Of a stretch of DNA of 54,918 bases, positions 44,462-53,159 are shown piece after piece. How positions within the stretch are numbered: the first letter of the stretch is position 1; each line of letters starts with the position of its first letter. The stretch covers positions 1-54,918 of the forward strand of contig JAFGHL010000055.1 in assembly GCA_016930155.1 (NCBI GenBank). The letters are read 5' to 3'. The translations under genes were made by a program, and so were the position numbers. Source of the DNA: Dehalococcoidia bacterium (lineage in GTDB: Bacteria > Chloroflexota > Dehalococcoidia > GIF9 > UBA5629). The notes beneath the pieces were generated by a model. That model did no database searches and was not told the DNA's origin. It saw only the letters and a list, made by a program, of their open reading frames with translations.

Positions 44462-44862
44462 GTACCCCCGCTGCAGTTGATGGATATCGGTAAATGATGG
44501 TAATGCCTCTGCCTGCGAATGTCAATCAGGGTGTATGAGTCAACGAAAAACCGCTCGTTAGCAACGGGGGATGATTAAAGTGCCGGCATTAATCTTTGGA
44601 TGCGGACATATAAATATCTTGACGTATATTGTATAATGCATAGATGTGGTCGGATGCAGGGTTTTAGCTTTAGCGGGACCATATTCAAATATAGCTGTTT
44701 CAGTTGTTTGGGTATGCTAAGGGTATTGATAGCAGCAGTCTGAAAAAAAGGGAAGGAGGTGCCAGCTTTTAAATAGTAGCAGTTATTGCGAGCCAGATGT
44801 AGTCCGCGGGGACTACCGCAGGTTCAAGTCTCAGGGAAATATTATTCAAAGGAGGTTAGTGG
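44462..44862 (+). promoter_or_regulatory. Regulatory gap upstream of the transporter binding protein
   Basis: This 401-bp gap separates the divergent mutase and transporter genes. TTGACG (44619-44624) and TATAAT (44632-44637) are present, but only 7 bp apart, so they cannot be one promoter; TATAAT is the better signal. A long leader of about 220 nt would result. It contains the bulged hairpin at 44787-44820 and an AAAGGAGG ribosome site just before the ATG. No coding frame was convincing here. Confidence 0.45.
44787..44820 (+). other. Bulged RNA hairpin in the transporter leader
   Basis: The 7-bp stem GTAGTCC (44799-44805) / GGACTAC (44810-44816) has a GCGG loop. It is extended by TGCG (44787-44790) / CGCA (44817-44820), with a one-sided 8-nt bulge AGCCAGAT. 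It lies 42 nt before the start codon. No T-tract follows. It is a candidate structured leader element of unknown class. Confidence 0.4.
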
Positions 44863-46215
44863 ATGAAACGGTTTTTCCTTATTTCTTTTGTCAGTATCCT
44901 AATTATTGCTCTTGTGCTACCTGCCTGCGCGCCGCAACAAAAAGACGTTATCAAGGTGGGCGTGATCGGCCCCATGAAGTTCCTTGAAGGGGAACACCAC
45001 TGGATGGGTGCACAGATGGCCCGCGATGAGATCAACGCTGCTGGAGGCGTGAATTTAAACGGGAAGATGTACCAGATAGAGTTGATCAAGGCGGATTCGA
45101 ACGAGATACTCAGCCCCACGGACGCCGCCTCGGCCATGGAGCGGCTGTTGACCGTAGATAAGCCCAACTTCGTAGTGGGTGGCTTCAGGACCGAGGGCGT
45201 ATTCCCCATGCAGGAAGTAGCCATGAACTACAAGACGATCTTCCTGAACTGCGGCGCCGCCACCCGGTCTCTGCAGATGAAGGTCGCTGAAAACTACGAC
45301 CGCTACAAGTATTTCTTCAAGATGACACCCTACAACGAGTATTACCTGGTCAACTCTGATTTCCTCATGCTTGGCATGGTGGCAGGCGCTTTGAAGAAAC
45401 AACTCGGCATCACCGAAAAGCTGAGGGTCGCCATCGTGGCGGAGAAACTTACCTGGGCGGATGCCATGGTGAAGACCGCCGAGGCCATGATACCCAAGAT
45501 GGGCATGGAGGTCACCGGCACCTGGAGGCCGTCCGATACGGCTACCGATGTCAACGCGGAGCTGACAGCCATAGCCGCTACCAACCCCCACATCATATTC
45601 CCCACATTCTCGGGCCCGGTGGGAGTGACATTCAGCAAGCAGGCCGGCGAGATGCAGATACCCGCTTCTATCGTAGGTATAGTGGTTGAGGCCCAGAAGT
45701 TCGGGTTCTGGGAGGCAACGGGCGGCAAGGGCAACTACGTTATGACGCTGAACACGTATGGCCCCGGCGTTGCCATAACGGATAAGACAATACCGTTCTT
45801 CACGAATTTCGAGAAGAAGTTCGGGCAGCCCCCCGCCTACACCGCTGCCACCTATGACGCTATCTACCTTATGAAAGCTGCTATCGAGAAAGGACAGACC
45901 CTGGATGCGGATCTGCTTGTCCCCATTATCGAGAAGACCGACATGCAGGGCACGGCCGGCAGGTACATGTATTACGGCATGGATTTCGACGAAAAGAAAT
46001 ACCAGGCGCCCCACGACCTGGTCTACGGGCCGGGCTATGTAACGGGCCTTGGCCTGGAGTGGGTCAACGGCAAGCAGGTCGGCGTATGGCCGGCGCTGGG
46101 AGTTGGATCAGGAGGATGGGAAAAAATCGATTATCCCGGAATCCAACCCTACGTCATTAATCCGGCTGTAGTGCAGAAATTCAGTCAACCGGCGGCTCCG
46201 GCTGCAACTCAGTAA
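44863..46215 (+). CDS. Branched-chain-type ABC transporter substrate-binding lipoprotein
   Basis: The 450-aa protein has a lipoprotein signal (hydrophobic helix then LPAC with C22). It has the type I periplasmic-binding fold of the LivJ/HAAT group: IKVGVIGPMKFLEGEHHWMGAQMARDEINAAGG, then FVVGGFRTEGVF and YTAATYDAIYLMKAAIE. The family binds amino acids, but many members take aromatic or aliphatic acids, urea or amides. Catabolic genes nearby point to an organic acid. After the stop lies a strong hairpin, and the permeases have their own promoter. Confidence 0.9.
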   Translation: MKRFFLISFVSILIIALVLPACAPQQKDVIKVGVIGPMKFLEGEHHWMGAQMARDEINAAGGVNLNGKMYQIELIKADSNEILSPTDAASAMERLLTVDKPNFVVGGFRTEGVFPMQEVAMNYKTIFLNCGAATRSLQMKVAENYDRYKYFFKMTPYNEYYLVNSDFLMLGMVAGALKKQLGITEKLRVAIVAEKLTWADAMVKTAEAMIPKMGMEVTGTWRPSDTATDVNAELTAIAATNPHIIFPTFSGPVGVTFSKQAGEMQIPASIVGIVVEAQKFGFWEATGGKGNYVMTLNTYGPGVAITDKTIPFFTNFEKKFGQPPAYTAATYDAIYLMKAAIEKGQTLDADLLVPIIEKTDMQGTAGRYMYYGMDFDEKKYQAPHDLVYGPGYVTGLGLEWVNGKQVGVWPALGVGSGGWEKIDYPGIQPYVINPAVVQKFSQPAAPAATQ

Positions 46216-46233
46216 CAATCTTTCACAGGCAAT

Positions 46234-46270
46234 GGCTGGCAGGCTCGTTGTTTTTCACGGCCTGCCAGCC
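46234..46270 (+). other. Stable hairpin between binding protein and permeases
   Basis: Perfect 11-bp arms GGCTGGCAGGC (46234-46244) and GCCTGCCAGCC (46260-46270) surround a 15-nt loop. The following TCTATAAAT is not a clean T-tract. It may protect the binding-protein mRNA or partly terminate, giving excess binding protein over permease. Confidence 0.7.
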
Positions 46271-46350
46271 TCTATAAATCCGAGCGTTTTAACTGCGTTG
46301 CAAGCGATCGACTTTCAACAGACTACAGTTGTGCACATACGATAATAGCG

Positions 46351-46378
46351 TTGCATAAAGAAAAAAATACTGTATAAT
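46351..46378 (+). promoter_or_regulatory. Promoter of the permease genes
   Basis: TTGCAT (46351-46356) and TATAAT (46373-46378) are separated by 16 bp. The predicted start is near 46385, about 30 nt before the livH-type ATG. Confidence 0.7.
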
Positions 46379-46415
46379 AAATAAATTTTAGTTGATGGGA
46401 TGGTTTAGGTAAGCG

Positions 46416-47288
46416 ATGTTTCAGGCCTTTGTGATACAGGCGCTGGTAACGGGTGGGGTTTATGCTCTGCTGGCAGTCGGCTTTTCCCTTATCTTCGGCG
46501 TAGCCCGTATGGTGAACCTGGCACATACATCATTCCTAATGCTGGCCGCCTACGGTATGTTCTACACAACATACAGGCTGGGGCTGGATATATTCACAGC
46601 CATCCTGATATCGCTGGTTGCCACGGTTGTTATCGGACTGGTGAGCTACAAGCTGTTCATTGACAGGATACGGGAGCATGAAGTGACCGTTATGCTGATT
46701 ACACTTGCGCTGGCCACCATCTTCCAGGAATGCATGGTACTGGCTTTCGGCGCACACTTCAGGGAAGCGCCTACGCTCATACCGGGTTTTGTCGAATTGA
46801 TGGGTGTTAAGATCTCATATCAGCACCTGCTGACGATCGCTGTTGTTGCGGTGGTGCTGGTCGCCATATGGTTACTGCTGACCAGGACAAAACTGGGCAT
46901 CGCCATCAGGGCTACTGCCCAAGATACCGAGGTGGCCAACCTGATGGGCATCAACGTTTCACGGATACTGTTCATTGCGATGGGCGTCGCCGCAGGGCTG
47001 GCGGCTATCGCCGGCATCGTGGTGGCGCCATTGTGGGTCGTCTACCCATATATGTGGATGAACCCGCTGGTTATGATCATGGCTATAGTCGTGCTGGGAG
47101 GCCTGGGTAGCATTAAGGGCAGCGTGATCGGCGCTTTTATCATAGGGCTGGTTGAGGCGGCGGTGGTTTTCTACCTGCCCGGTGGCGCATTTCTGCGAGG
47201 GGCCATCGCCCTGCTGGTCATGGTGATACTGCTGGTGGTCAGGCCCGAGGGACTTTACGGTATAGTCTTCGAAGAGGAGAGACTATAG
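46416..47288 (+). CDS. livH: Branched-chain-type ABC permease (LivH family)
   Basis: The 290-aa integral membrane protein has about eight hydrophobic helices. It shows the LivH features ALLAVGFSLIFGVARMVNLAHTSF near the N-terminus and the coupling-helix region LGIAIRATAQDTEVANLMGINVSRI. The sequence ends GLYGIVFEEERL. It pairs with the adjacent LivM-type gene, which starts at the next base. The substrate follows the binding protein and is not known. Confidence 0.92.
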   Translation: MFQAFVIQALVTGGVYALLAVGFSLIFGVARMVNLAHTSFLMLAAYGMFYTTYRLGLDIFTAILISLVATVVIGLVSYKLFIDRIREHEVTVMLITLALATIFQECMVLAFGAHFREAPTLIPGFVELMGVKISYQHLLTIAVVAVVLVAIWLLLTRTKLGIAIRATAQDTEVANLMGINVSRILFIAMGVAAGLAAIAGIVVAPLWVVYPYMWMNPLVMIMAIVVLGGLGSIKGSVIGAFIIGLVEAAVVFYLPGGAFLRGAIALLVMVILLVVRPEGLYGIVFEEERL

Positions 47289-48362
47289 GTGTTAAGGAGG
47301 CTGTTTAAGGATATACAGGGCGATATATTCGCCATACCCGGCAGATTGATAGCCTTTATCTTTCTTCTGGCCTTGTTTTTCATACCCCTTATTACGCAGG
47401 AGTCCTATATATTATTTGTCCTGATACTGGTCAATATCTTTGTCATCTTTGCGGTAAGCTGGGATTTCATCTCCGGCTATACCGGACAGATCAATTTCGG
47501 CCACGCATTTTTCTTCGGTGTTGCGGCATATACGGCGGCGCTGCTCAGCAAGAATCTCGGATTGCAGCCATGGGCGACCATACCCATAGGAGCGGTAGCT
47601 GCTACAGCAGCCGGTATGCTGATGTGCCTTCCCGCGCTCAGGCTGAGGGGCCCTTATTTGTCGCTGGTCACGCTGGCCATGCCCCTCATTTTGCTGGGGG
47701 TGATCAAGGCGTTTCCCGATTTCACCGGCGGCGAGCACGGCATATCCGGTTTGCCTGCTCTGGCCGGGTCCAGGCTGACTGAATACTATATAGCACTTAT
47801 CGCCATGATTGCTTCCGTATTTATAATGTGGAAGCTGGTTGATGCCAAGAGCGGGTTTGTCAGGATCGGCATCATTCTCCATGCCATCCGCGAGGATGAG
47901 ATCGCCGCACGCGCTACGGGCATCAACACTATCCGTTACAAGCTGCTGGCCTTCATTATCGGTGGCTTCTTCGCCGGTCTGGCGGGTGGATTGTATGCGC
48001 ATTTCCTCAGGATCGCGGGACCTGCCACGCTGGACCTCATGCTCTCATTCCAGGCCATTATATGGACGGTCTTCGGGGGCATAGTCAGCATTTACGGGGC
48101 TGTGGTGGGGGTCTATATACTGTTTCCTCTGATGGAGTTGCTGCGCCAGTTCGGCGTACCTGTCTGGCCGGGATCAGATATAATGTTCTCCGACCTGCGC
48201 TTCCTGATATTCTCATTTTTAGTCATAGCCATCCTGCTCTTCATGCCGGAAGGGTTTGCGGTATGGGTCAGGGATAAGCTGGAGCGCGAATGTCCGCGGT
48301 GCAAGCTTTCCAACGCGTCATGGCGGCGCGATTGCAGGGCCTGCGGGGCTGAGCTTCATTAG
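47289..48362 (+). CDS. livM: Branched-chain-type ABC permease (LivM family) with zinc-ribbon tail
   Basis: The 357-aa multi-span protein starts with GTG directly after the livH stop, with a GAGGAGAG site upstream. LivM signatures are WDFISGYTGQINFGHAFFFGVAAYTAALL and the coupling segment HAIREDEIAARATGINTIRYK. The last 30 residues form a cytoplasmic zinc-ribbon-like motif, CPRC ... CRAC, that is not part of standard LivM. It may be a regulatory or protein-contact module. It is convergent with the ATPase gene, 6 bp away. Confidence 0.92.
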   Translation: MLRRLFKDIQGDIFAIPGRLIAFIFLLALFFIPLITQESYILFVLILVNIFVIFAVSWDFISGYTGQINFGHAFFFGVAAYTAALLSKNLGLQPWATIPIGAVAATAAGMLMCLPALRLRGPYLSLVTLAMPLILLGVIKAFPDFTGGEHGISGLPALAGSRLTEYYIALIAMIASVFIMWKLVDAKSGFVRIGIILHAIREDEIAARATGINTIRYKLLAFIIGGFFAGLAGGLYAHFLRIAGPATLDLMLSFQAIIWTVFGGIVSIYGAVVGVYILFPLMELLRQFGVPVWPGSDIMFSDLRFLIFSFLVIAILLFMPEGFAVWVRDKLERECPRCKLSNASWRRDCRACGAELH

Positions 48363-48368
48363 GCAGGA

Positions 48369-49118
48369 TTACAAGCCCAGGTAGGTCTTTCTGACAGTCT
48401 CGTCTTTAAGCAGCTCTTTGGCTGTACCTTCGGCTATTATATGTCCTCTTGACATCACATAGTTCCTGACTGACAGCGCGAATGTAAAGCTCACGTCCTG
48501 CTCGGCAAGAAGGATGGTGACACCCAGGTCGTGATAAATCTCCTCAACACGTTTGAAAAGGTCCTCTTTCAGCTTGGGTGCAAGGCCACTGGAAGGCTCA
48601 TCCACCAGCATGAACTTTGGGCGGCGCATGAGCGATCTGCCGATGGCCAGCATCTGGCGCTCCCCGCCCGATAATGTGCCGGAGATCTGTTTCTGCCTCT
48701 CCTTGAGCCTGGGGAACAACGAGTAGACTTTAGAGAGACCGGCGGTTACCTCTTTTTTATTCTTGCAGAGGTAAGCCCCGGCCAGCAGGTTATCCTCGAC
48801 GGACATTTCTACAAAAGGCCGGCCGCGCTCCGGGCAAAGCAACAGTCCCAGTTTAGCGATCTCCGAGGCTGACATTTTTTCGATGCGCTTGCCATCGAAT
48901 TCAACGGTGCCGGTAAAGGTGATGTCTTCGTCCCTGGTCCCTTTCAGGACCTCTTTTTCCCAGTTGATCAATCCGACTATGGCCCGCAGCAGGGTTGTTT
49001 TACCAGCCCCATTGGGACCGACCAACCCGACCAATTCCCCCTCTTTGACATGGACGCTCGCATCATCCAGCACCATGGCCGTATCGTAGCGCACGGTAAC
49101 GTTTTTCACATCAAGCAA
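48369..49118 (-). CDS. livF: Branched-chain-type ABC ATPase (LivF family)
   Basis: The 249-aa protein has Walker A GPNGAGKTTLL, signature LSGGERQMLAIGRSL, Walker B MLVDEPSSGLAP and the late ABC His loop. The open frame extends upstream, but TTG 49118 (MLDVKNVTVRYD) has AAGGAGG 6 nt before it and fits LivF length. It overlaps livG by 8 nt. The ATPases sit on the opposite strand from the permeases, in an operon with the catabolic enzymes. Confidence 0.92.
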   Translation of the reverse strand: MLDVKNVTVRYDTAMVLDDASVHVKEGELVGLVGPNGAGKTTLLRAIVGLINWEKEVLKGTRDEDITFTGTVEFDGKRIEKMSASEIAKLGLLLCPERGRPFVEMSVEDNLLAGAYLCKNKKEVTAGLSKVYSLFPRLKERQKQISGTLSGGERQMLAIGRSLMRRPKFMLVDEPSSGLAPKLKEDLFKRVEEIYHDLGVTILLAEQDVSFTFALSVRNYVMSRGHIIAEGTAKELLKDETVRKTYLGL

Positions 49119-49881
49119 TGAGCACCTCCTTGCCGGTATACGCTTCGATGACCCTTTTATCCTTGGATATTTCCTCTGGCGTACCCTGTGCAAGCACCTC
49201 GCCGAAGTTAAGCACAATTACGCGGTCCACGATTTTCATCAGTTCACTGAGCTTGTGTTCTATGATCAACATGGCCGGGCCCTCGCTGTGCAGCCGGCCG
49301 AAGCGCCCGCCCTTGTGCAACCGCTTGATGGAACGGGCCACCAGCTCGGTTTCAGCCGGATTCAGCCCGCCGAACGGCTCGTCCAGCAGCATCAGCTCCG
49401 GCTCGGTGGCGATGGCCCTTGCCACCTCCAGCCGCTTAAGGTCGCCATGCGATAAAATCGAGGCGGGCTCGAGCGCGAGGTCGGCAATGCCCACGAACTC
49501 CAGGGCGTCACGGGCCTTTATCTCGGCCCTCTTAACCCATTCCCCGCGTTTGCTGATCCTGGGGCAAAGGCAGCCGACCATGACATTGGCTATGATGGGC
49601 AGGTGACGGAAAGGCTTGACCACCTGGAACGTGCCTACCATGCCCCTCTGCACTATCTCCCAGGGACGCCGCTTGGTGATATCCTCGCCCTTGAAACGGA
49701 TGGTGCCGGAGTCCGGCTTGAGGATCCCCAGCAGACAGCGTATGAGGGTCGTCTTGCCGGCGCCGTTGGGGCCTATCAGGCCGACGATCTCATCCTGAGC
49801 CACCTGGAAGCTTACGTTGTTTACAGCAACCAGGCCGCCGAAGTGCTTGGTAACATTTTCCACTTCGAAAAAGGCTGCCAT
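49111..49881 (-). CDS. livG: Branched-chain-type ABC ATPase (LivG family)
   Basis: The 256-aa ATPase has VTKHFGGLVAVNNVSF, Walker A GPNGAGKTTLI and Walker B LMLLDEPFGGLNPAE. The signature region is LSHGDLKRLEVARAIA, with LSHG in place of LSGG as is common in LivG. The linker after the signature is a few residues longer than usual (HKGGRFGRLHSEGPAML). The gene starts 1 nt after the ligase stop and overlaps livF, so it is strongly coupled to both. Confidence 0.92.
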   Translation of the reverse strand: MAAFFEVENVTKHFGGLVAVNNVSFQVAQDEIVGLIGPNGAGKTTLIRCLLGILKPDSGTIRFKGEDITKRRPWEIVQRGMVGTFQVVKPFRHLPIIANVMVGCLCPRISKRGEWVKRAEIKARDALEFVGIADLALEPASILSHGDLKRLEVARAIATEPELMLLDEPFGGLNPAETELVARSIKRLHKGGRFGRLHSEGPAMLIIEHKLSELMKIVDRVIVLNFGEVLAQGTPEEISKDKRVIEAYTGKEVLIA

Positions 49882-49882
49882 T

Positions 49883-51589
49883 TTAGAGATCCTCCTCCCT
49901 TAACTCGCGCCTTGATACCTTGCCGACATCGGTCTTGGGGACTTCGCCCCTGAATTCAACGATCTTTGGGCACTTATAGTGGGCCAGTCGTTCCATGGTA
50001 TACACGAGGATGTCCTGTTCAGTCACCTTTCCTCTGGCCTCCGTCTCAAGCACAACAATGGCTTTAACTTTTTCACCCACGTCGGAGTCGGGCACCCCGA
50101 TCACCCCGGCCTCCTTAACCTGAGGATGGCCTGTAAGCACCTCCTCGACCTCGCGGGCGAATACGGCCAAACCTTTGTACTTGATCATGTCCCTTTTTCT
50201 GTCGTAGAAGTAAAAGTATCCTTCCTCGTCCATCTTGGCCAGATCGCCCGTCCTCACCCAGGTCTCCCCGTCAATCTGGATAAACATCAGCCTGGTGTCC
50301 TCGGGCTTGTTCCAGTAGCCCTTGGCTATCTGCGGGCCTTTAAAGGCAAGCTCACCTGTTTCGCCCAGGGGCAGGAATTCATCTTTAGCGGGATCCAGGA
50401 TTGCTGCCACACAACCCGACATAGGTACACCAAAGGAACCGATCTTTGGCCTGCCGTAGGGGCTGACTATGCCTACGGATGTGGTCTCTGTCATACCCCA
50501 GCCCTCGTGTATCTTAACGCCGGTACGCTTCTCCCAGCCCCTGGCCGTATCTTCCAGCAACGCGTCGGCGCCCGATACCAGGACCTTGAGCTTTTTCCAG
50601 TTGACCCGGTCGGTCCTGTGGTAGTCTCGCAGCACTTCAAATAGAGCCGGGACGCTGTAGAAAATGGTTGCTCCATAGCTCTCGATGGCGTTGAGTATAT
50701 CGTCAAGGTCCGGCGTTGTGAATATCACGAGTGTATAGCCCTGCGTCATTGAGCCCGACATTACCACAGACTGGCCGTAGATATGATAAAAGGGCAGGTA
50801 CCCTATCACCACCTCTTTACCCGGTTGTACTATGTCGCCCCAGAATATCTGCGCTATATGCTGCGCGGCCACCAGATCGTAATGTGTAATCATCGCGGCT
50901 TTGGGCAGCCCTGTTGTGCCGCCGGTATAGGGCAGGGAGACCAGGTCTTCATGCACATTGAACTCGATCTTGGGCGGCTTGGGCGGGTATTTCTTGAGCA
51001 GGTCCTGCAGCTGGTAGAAGCCTTCCCTTTTAAATATCTCCGGCGGAGGGGCCGACATCTTTTGATAAACCGCCCTCAGCATGCTTTTGCCCAAGAATTT
51101 TTTCAATGCCGGCAGATATTCGGCGATGTTGGTTAGTATGACCCTATCCAGTTTGACCCCGGCCCTCTCTACGTTTTCCCACAGGATGTCCTGGCAGACG
51201 ATCGTGGTGGCGCCGCTGTCGAGTAGCTGATGCTTGATTTCCGGGCTTACGTAAACGGGGCTGATGGCAGTGATGATTGCCCCGGCCTTGAGGGCGCCGA
51301 AATAGCATATTATGAATTGTGGTGAATTGAGCAGCAGCAGGGCAACCGTATCACCCTTTTTGACACCGAGTTCGCAGAGGGCTGTGGCAAACCTGTCGAT
51401 CTGGTCCCTCAGTTCCTTGTAGCTTATCTTCTGGCCGTAAAATATGACAGCCGTCTTATCTTTGAATTTCTCGGTCGTTTCATCTATGGTCTGGACTACC
51501 GATTTCTCAGGGATGACTACGTCGGCCGGGACACCTTTCGCATAAAACTTCAACCACGGCCTCGCTTCATAGATGTCTTTATTGGACAC
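49883..51589 (-). CDS. Acyl-CoA synthetase (AMP-forming, ANL superfamily)
   Basis: The 568-aa enzyme has the P-loop-like LPYTGGTTGLPKAAMITH, the GWGMTETTSVGI motif, the hinge Asp in WVRTGDLAKMDEEGYFYFYDRKRD and the C-terminal catalytic lysine in PKTDVGKVSRREL. It activates a carboxylic acid to its CoA thioester. Similarity is to the long-chain/medium-chain fatty acid ligase type; exact substrate is uncertain. It is cotranscribed with transporter ATPases and lies downstream of a CoA-ester dehydratase, so it probably activates the imported acid. Confidence 0.9.
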   Translation of the reverse strand: MSNKDIYEARPWLKFYAKGVPADVVIPEKSVVQTIDETTEKFKDKTAVIFYGQKISYKELRDQIDRFATALCELGVKKGDTVALLLLNSPQFIICYFGALKAGAIITAISPVYVSPEIKHQLLDSGATTIVCQDILWENVERAGVKLDRVILTNIAEYLPALKKFLGKSMLRAVYQKMSAPPPEIFKREGFYQLQDLLKKYPPKPPKIEFNVHEDLVSLPYTGGTTGLPKAAMITHYDLVAAQHIAQIFWGDIVQPGKEVVIGYLPFYHIYGQSVVMSGSMTQGYTLVIFTTPDLDDILNAIESYGATIFYSVPALFEVLRDYHRTDRVNWKKLKVLVSGADALLEDTARGWEKRTGVKIHEGWGMTETTSVGIVSPYGRPKIGSFGVPMSGCVAAILDPAKDEFLPLGETGELAFKGPQIAKGYWNKPEDTRLMFIQIDGETWVRTGDLAKMDEEGYFYFYDRKRDMIKYKGLAVFAREVEEVLTGHPQVKEAGVIGVPDSDVGEKVKAIVVLETEARGKVTEQDILVYTMERLAHYKCPKIVEFRGEVPKTDVGKVSRRELREEDL

Positions 51590-51658
51590 GACTTACCTCC
51601 TCAACCTTTGAATTAAGCCAATATAGCATATTTCGGCATCGTATTCAACGTAGCCGTA

Positions 51659-53137
51659 TTAGAGCGAAGGTGTGTTGCCCAGGCGATCGAAGGCATACGG
51701 TTTGCCGGTCTTGATACCCGCCAGCCGCTTGGCGATGTTCTTGGTGTTCTCCATGTTGTAGGCGCCCATGATAGCGATCTGCTCCATTCTGGGCGATCCG
51801 CCGCCGTGGACACCCGCATACTGCATAACGCCGGCCAACTCGGAACATGATATACCCTGCACCCAGGCGAAGGCTTTTAGAATGTCCTGTACGTTTACTT
51901 CGGGGTTGCGGGCCATATACTTCTCTATAAAAGGCCTTGTCTCTTCGCTTACCCAGTCTTCAGGCCGCGGCATGGTGGAGGGCATGCCGCCGGATATATC
52001 GGCCAGGATATCGTACTCATGATAGATATTGAGTCCGGCATGCCTGCGGCTGACGTTGCAATAGGTGATATCGGGAACCCAGGTGCCGGAGGGCGATTGA
52101 GTGGCATTGATGGCTGCCGCAATGCCGGTGCCGTAGCAGAGTTCAGAAGTGCAAATGAGCTCCGCCAGCTTCTCCTTGACGTGGTGCTCTTTCTCTATGC
52201 CGTTGACCTCGGCCATCAGCGCCGTGGCGCCGGTCAGAACGTCCGTCATGGCGGGCTTGCAGCCGGTGTAGCTGTGACGATGGTAGAGCGCGAACATCAA
52301 TGCCAGATAGCCCCCCATATCGGGCTCACCGCAGAGGAAGACGTTATCCCAGGGAACGAATACATCATCGAAAACGGTCATCGAGTCGGCTCCACCCCAG
52401 GGCCCCGGGCCGTCGTAGCCCTTTGGTACATCAGGCATGGCTATACTGACTATCTGTTTTACCCCCTCCGCATCGGCGGGTATGTTGAACGCCACCGCCC
52501 AGTCGCCCTCCTCCTTGGTGAGGGCGCGGGTGGGTATGACATTTATCTGCTCTACTGCGGGTGCAAATGAGTTATGCACCTTGGCCCCCCTCACAACTAT
52601 TCCGTCGCTTTTCTTTTCCACTACACGGACATAAAGGTCGGGGTCTTTCTGCTGATGCGGCCTCCACGGCCGGTTGCCCTTGACGTCTGTCTGGGCGCAG
52701 CAGCATGTGCGGTCGTTAGTCTGAAAATCCCTCAGCCATGTCTCGAACCTCTTGTGGTACCCCGTCCCGTATTTCTGGTCCGTCATATATGTAATAACCG
52801 AGAGGGCGTTGGTAGAATCAATACCCATGCAGCGGGCGATACAGCCGCCTACCTGATGGCAGGTGAGCCGGGTCATTTGCTGCTTGGCCAGCAGGTCATG
52901 CATGCTGCGGTGGATGTGGTTGAAGCGGTTGATCTTCTCGCCTGTCAGGTGAGAAGTGGCTGTGAGCAGGTCCTCGTACTGCTTGAATTCGGGGTCGGTT
53001 ATCATGTCGTAGGTTTTGGCGAGGACGTTGATCGCTCCCTGAAGGTACTTGTAGTCGCGGTCGATCAGCTTACCGTTGTTGTAGATATTGCGCCTCATCT
53101 TGCTAAGACGCTGGCGGTACTCACTCGATGAGATCAT
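51659..53137 (-). CDS. 4-hydroxybutyryl-CoA dehydratase family enzyme
   Basis: The 492-aa protein belongs to the 4-hydroxyphenylacetate 3-monooxygenase/AbfD superfamily. The unusual [4Fe-4S] ligands of AbfD are all present: C99 and C103 in GGCIARC, and H286 and C293 in YHRHSYTGCKP. So are Y290 and K294, which correspond to catalytic Tyr and Lys. This separates it from the flavin hydroxylases, which lack the cysteines. The predicted reaction is radical dehydration of 4-hydroxybutyryl-CoA (or a related hydroxyacyl-CoA) to crotonyl-CoA with FAD. ATG 53137 has GAGGAGG 5 nt upstream; a GTG two codons earlier is an alternative. Confidence 0.88.
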   Translation of the reverse strand: MISSSEYRQRLSKMRRNIYNNGKLIDRDYKYLQGAINVLAKTYDMITDPEFKQYEDLLTATSHLTGEKINRFNHIHRSMHDLLAKQQMTRLTCHQVGGCIARCMGIDSTNALSVITYMTDQKYGTGYHKRFETWLRDFQTNDRTCCCAQTDVKGNRPWRPHQQKDPDLYVRVVEKKSDGIVVRGAKVHNSFAPAVEQINVIPTRALTKEEGDWAVAFNIPADAEGVKQIVSIAMPDVPKGYDGPGPWGGADSMTVFDDVFVPWDNVFLCGEPDMGGYLALMFALYHRHSYTGCKPAMTDVLTGATALMAEVNGIEKEHHVKEKLAELICTSELCYGTGIAAAINATQSPSGTWVPDITYCNVSRRHAGLNIYHEYDILADISGGMPSTMPRPEDWVSEETRPFIEKYMARNPEVNVQDILKAFAWVQGISCSELAGVMQYAGVHGGGSPRMEQIAIMGAYNMENTKNIAKRLAGIKTGKPYAFDRLGNTPSL

Positions 53138-53159
53138 GGACACCTCCTCTATGTCTGTA

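Noticed and set aside
44787-44835. tRNA-like or T-box-like look of the transporter leader (GGTTCAAGTC and ACTACCGC words)
   Set aside because: The T-arm stem does not pair, no acceptor or anticodon arm exists, and no specifier loop, full T-box sequence or terminator is present.
49119-49217. Longer livF start at 49217
   Set aside because: The added residues lie inside livG and have no family match; the TTG at 49118 has an ideal AAGGAGG site.
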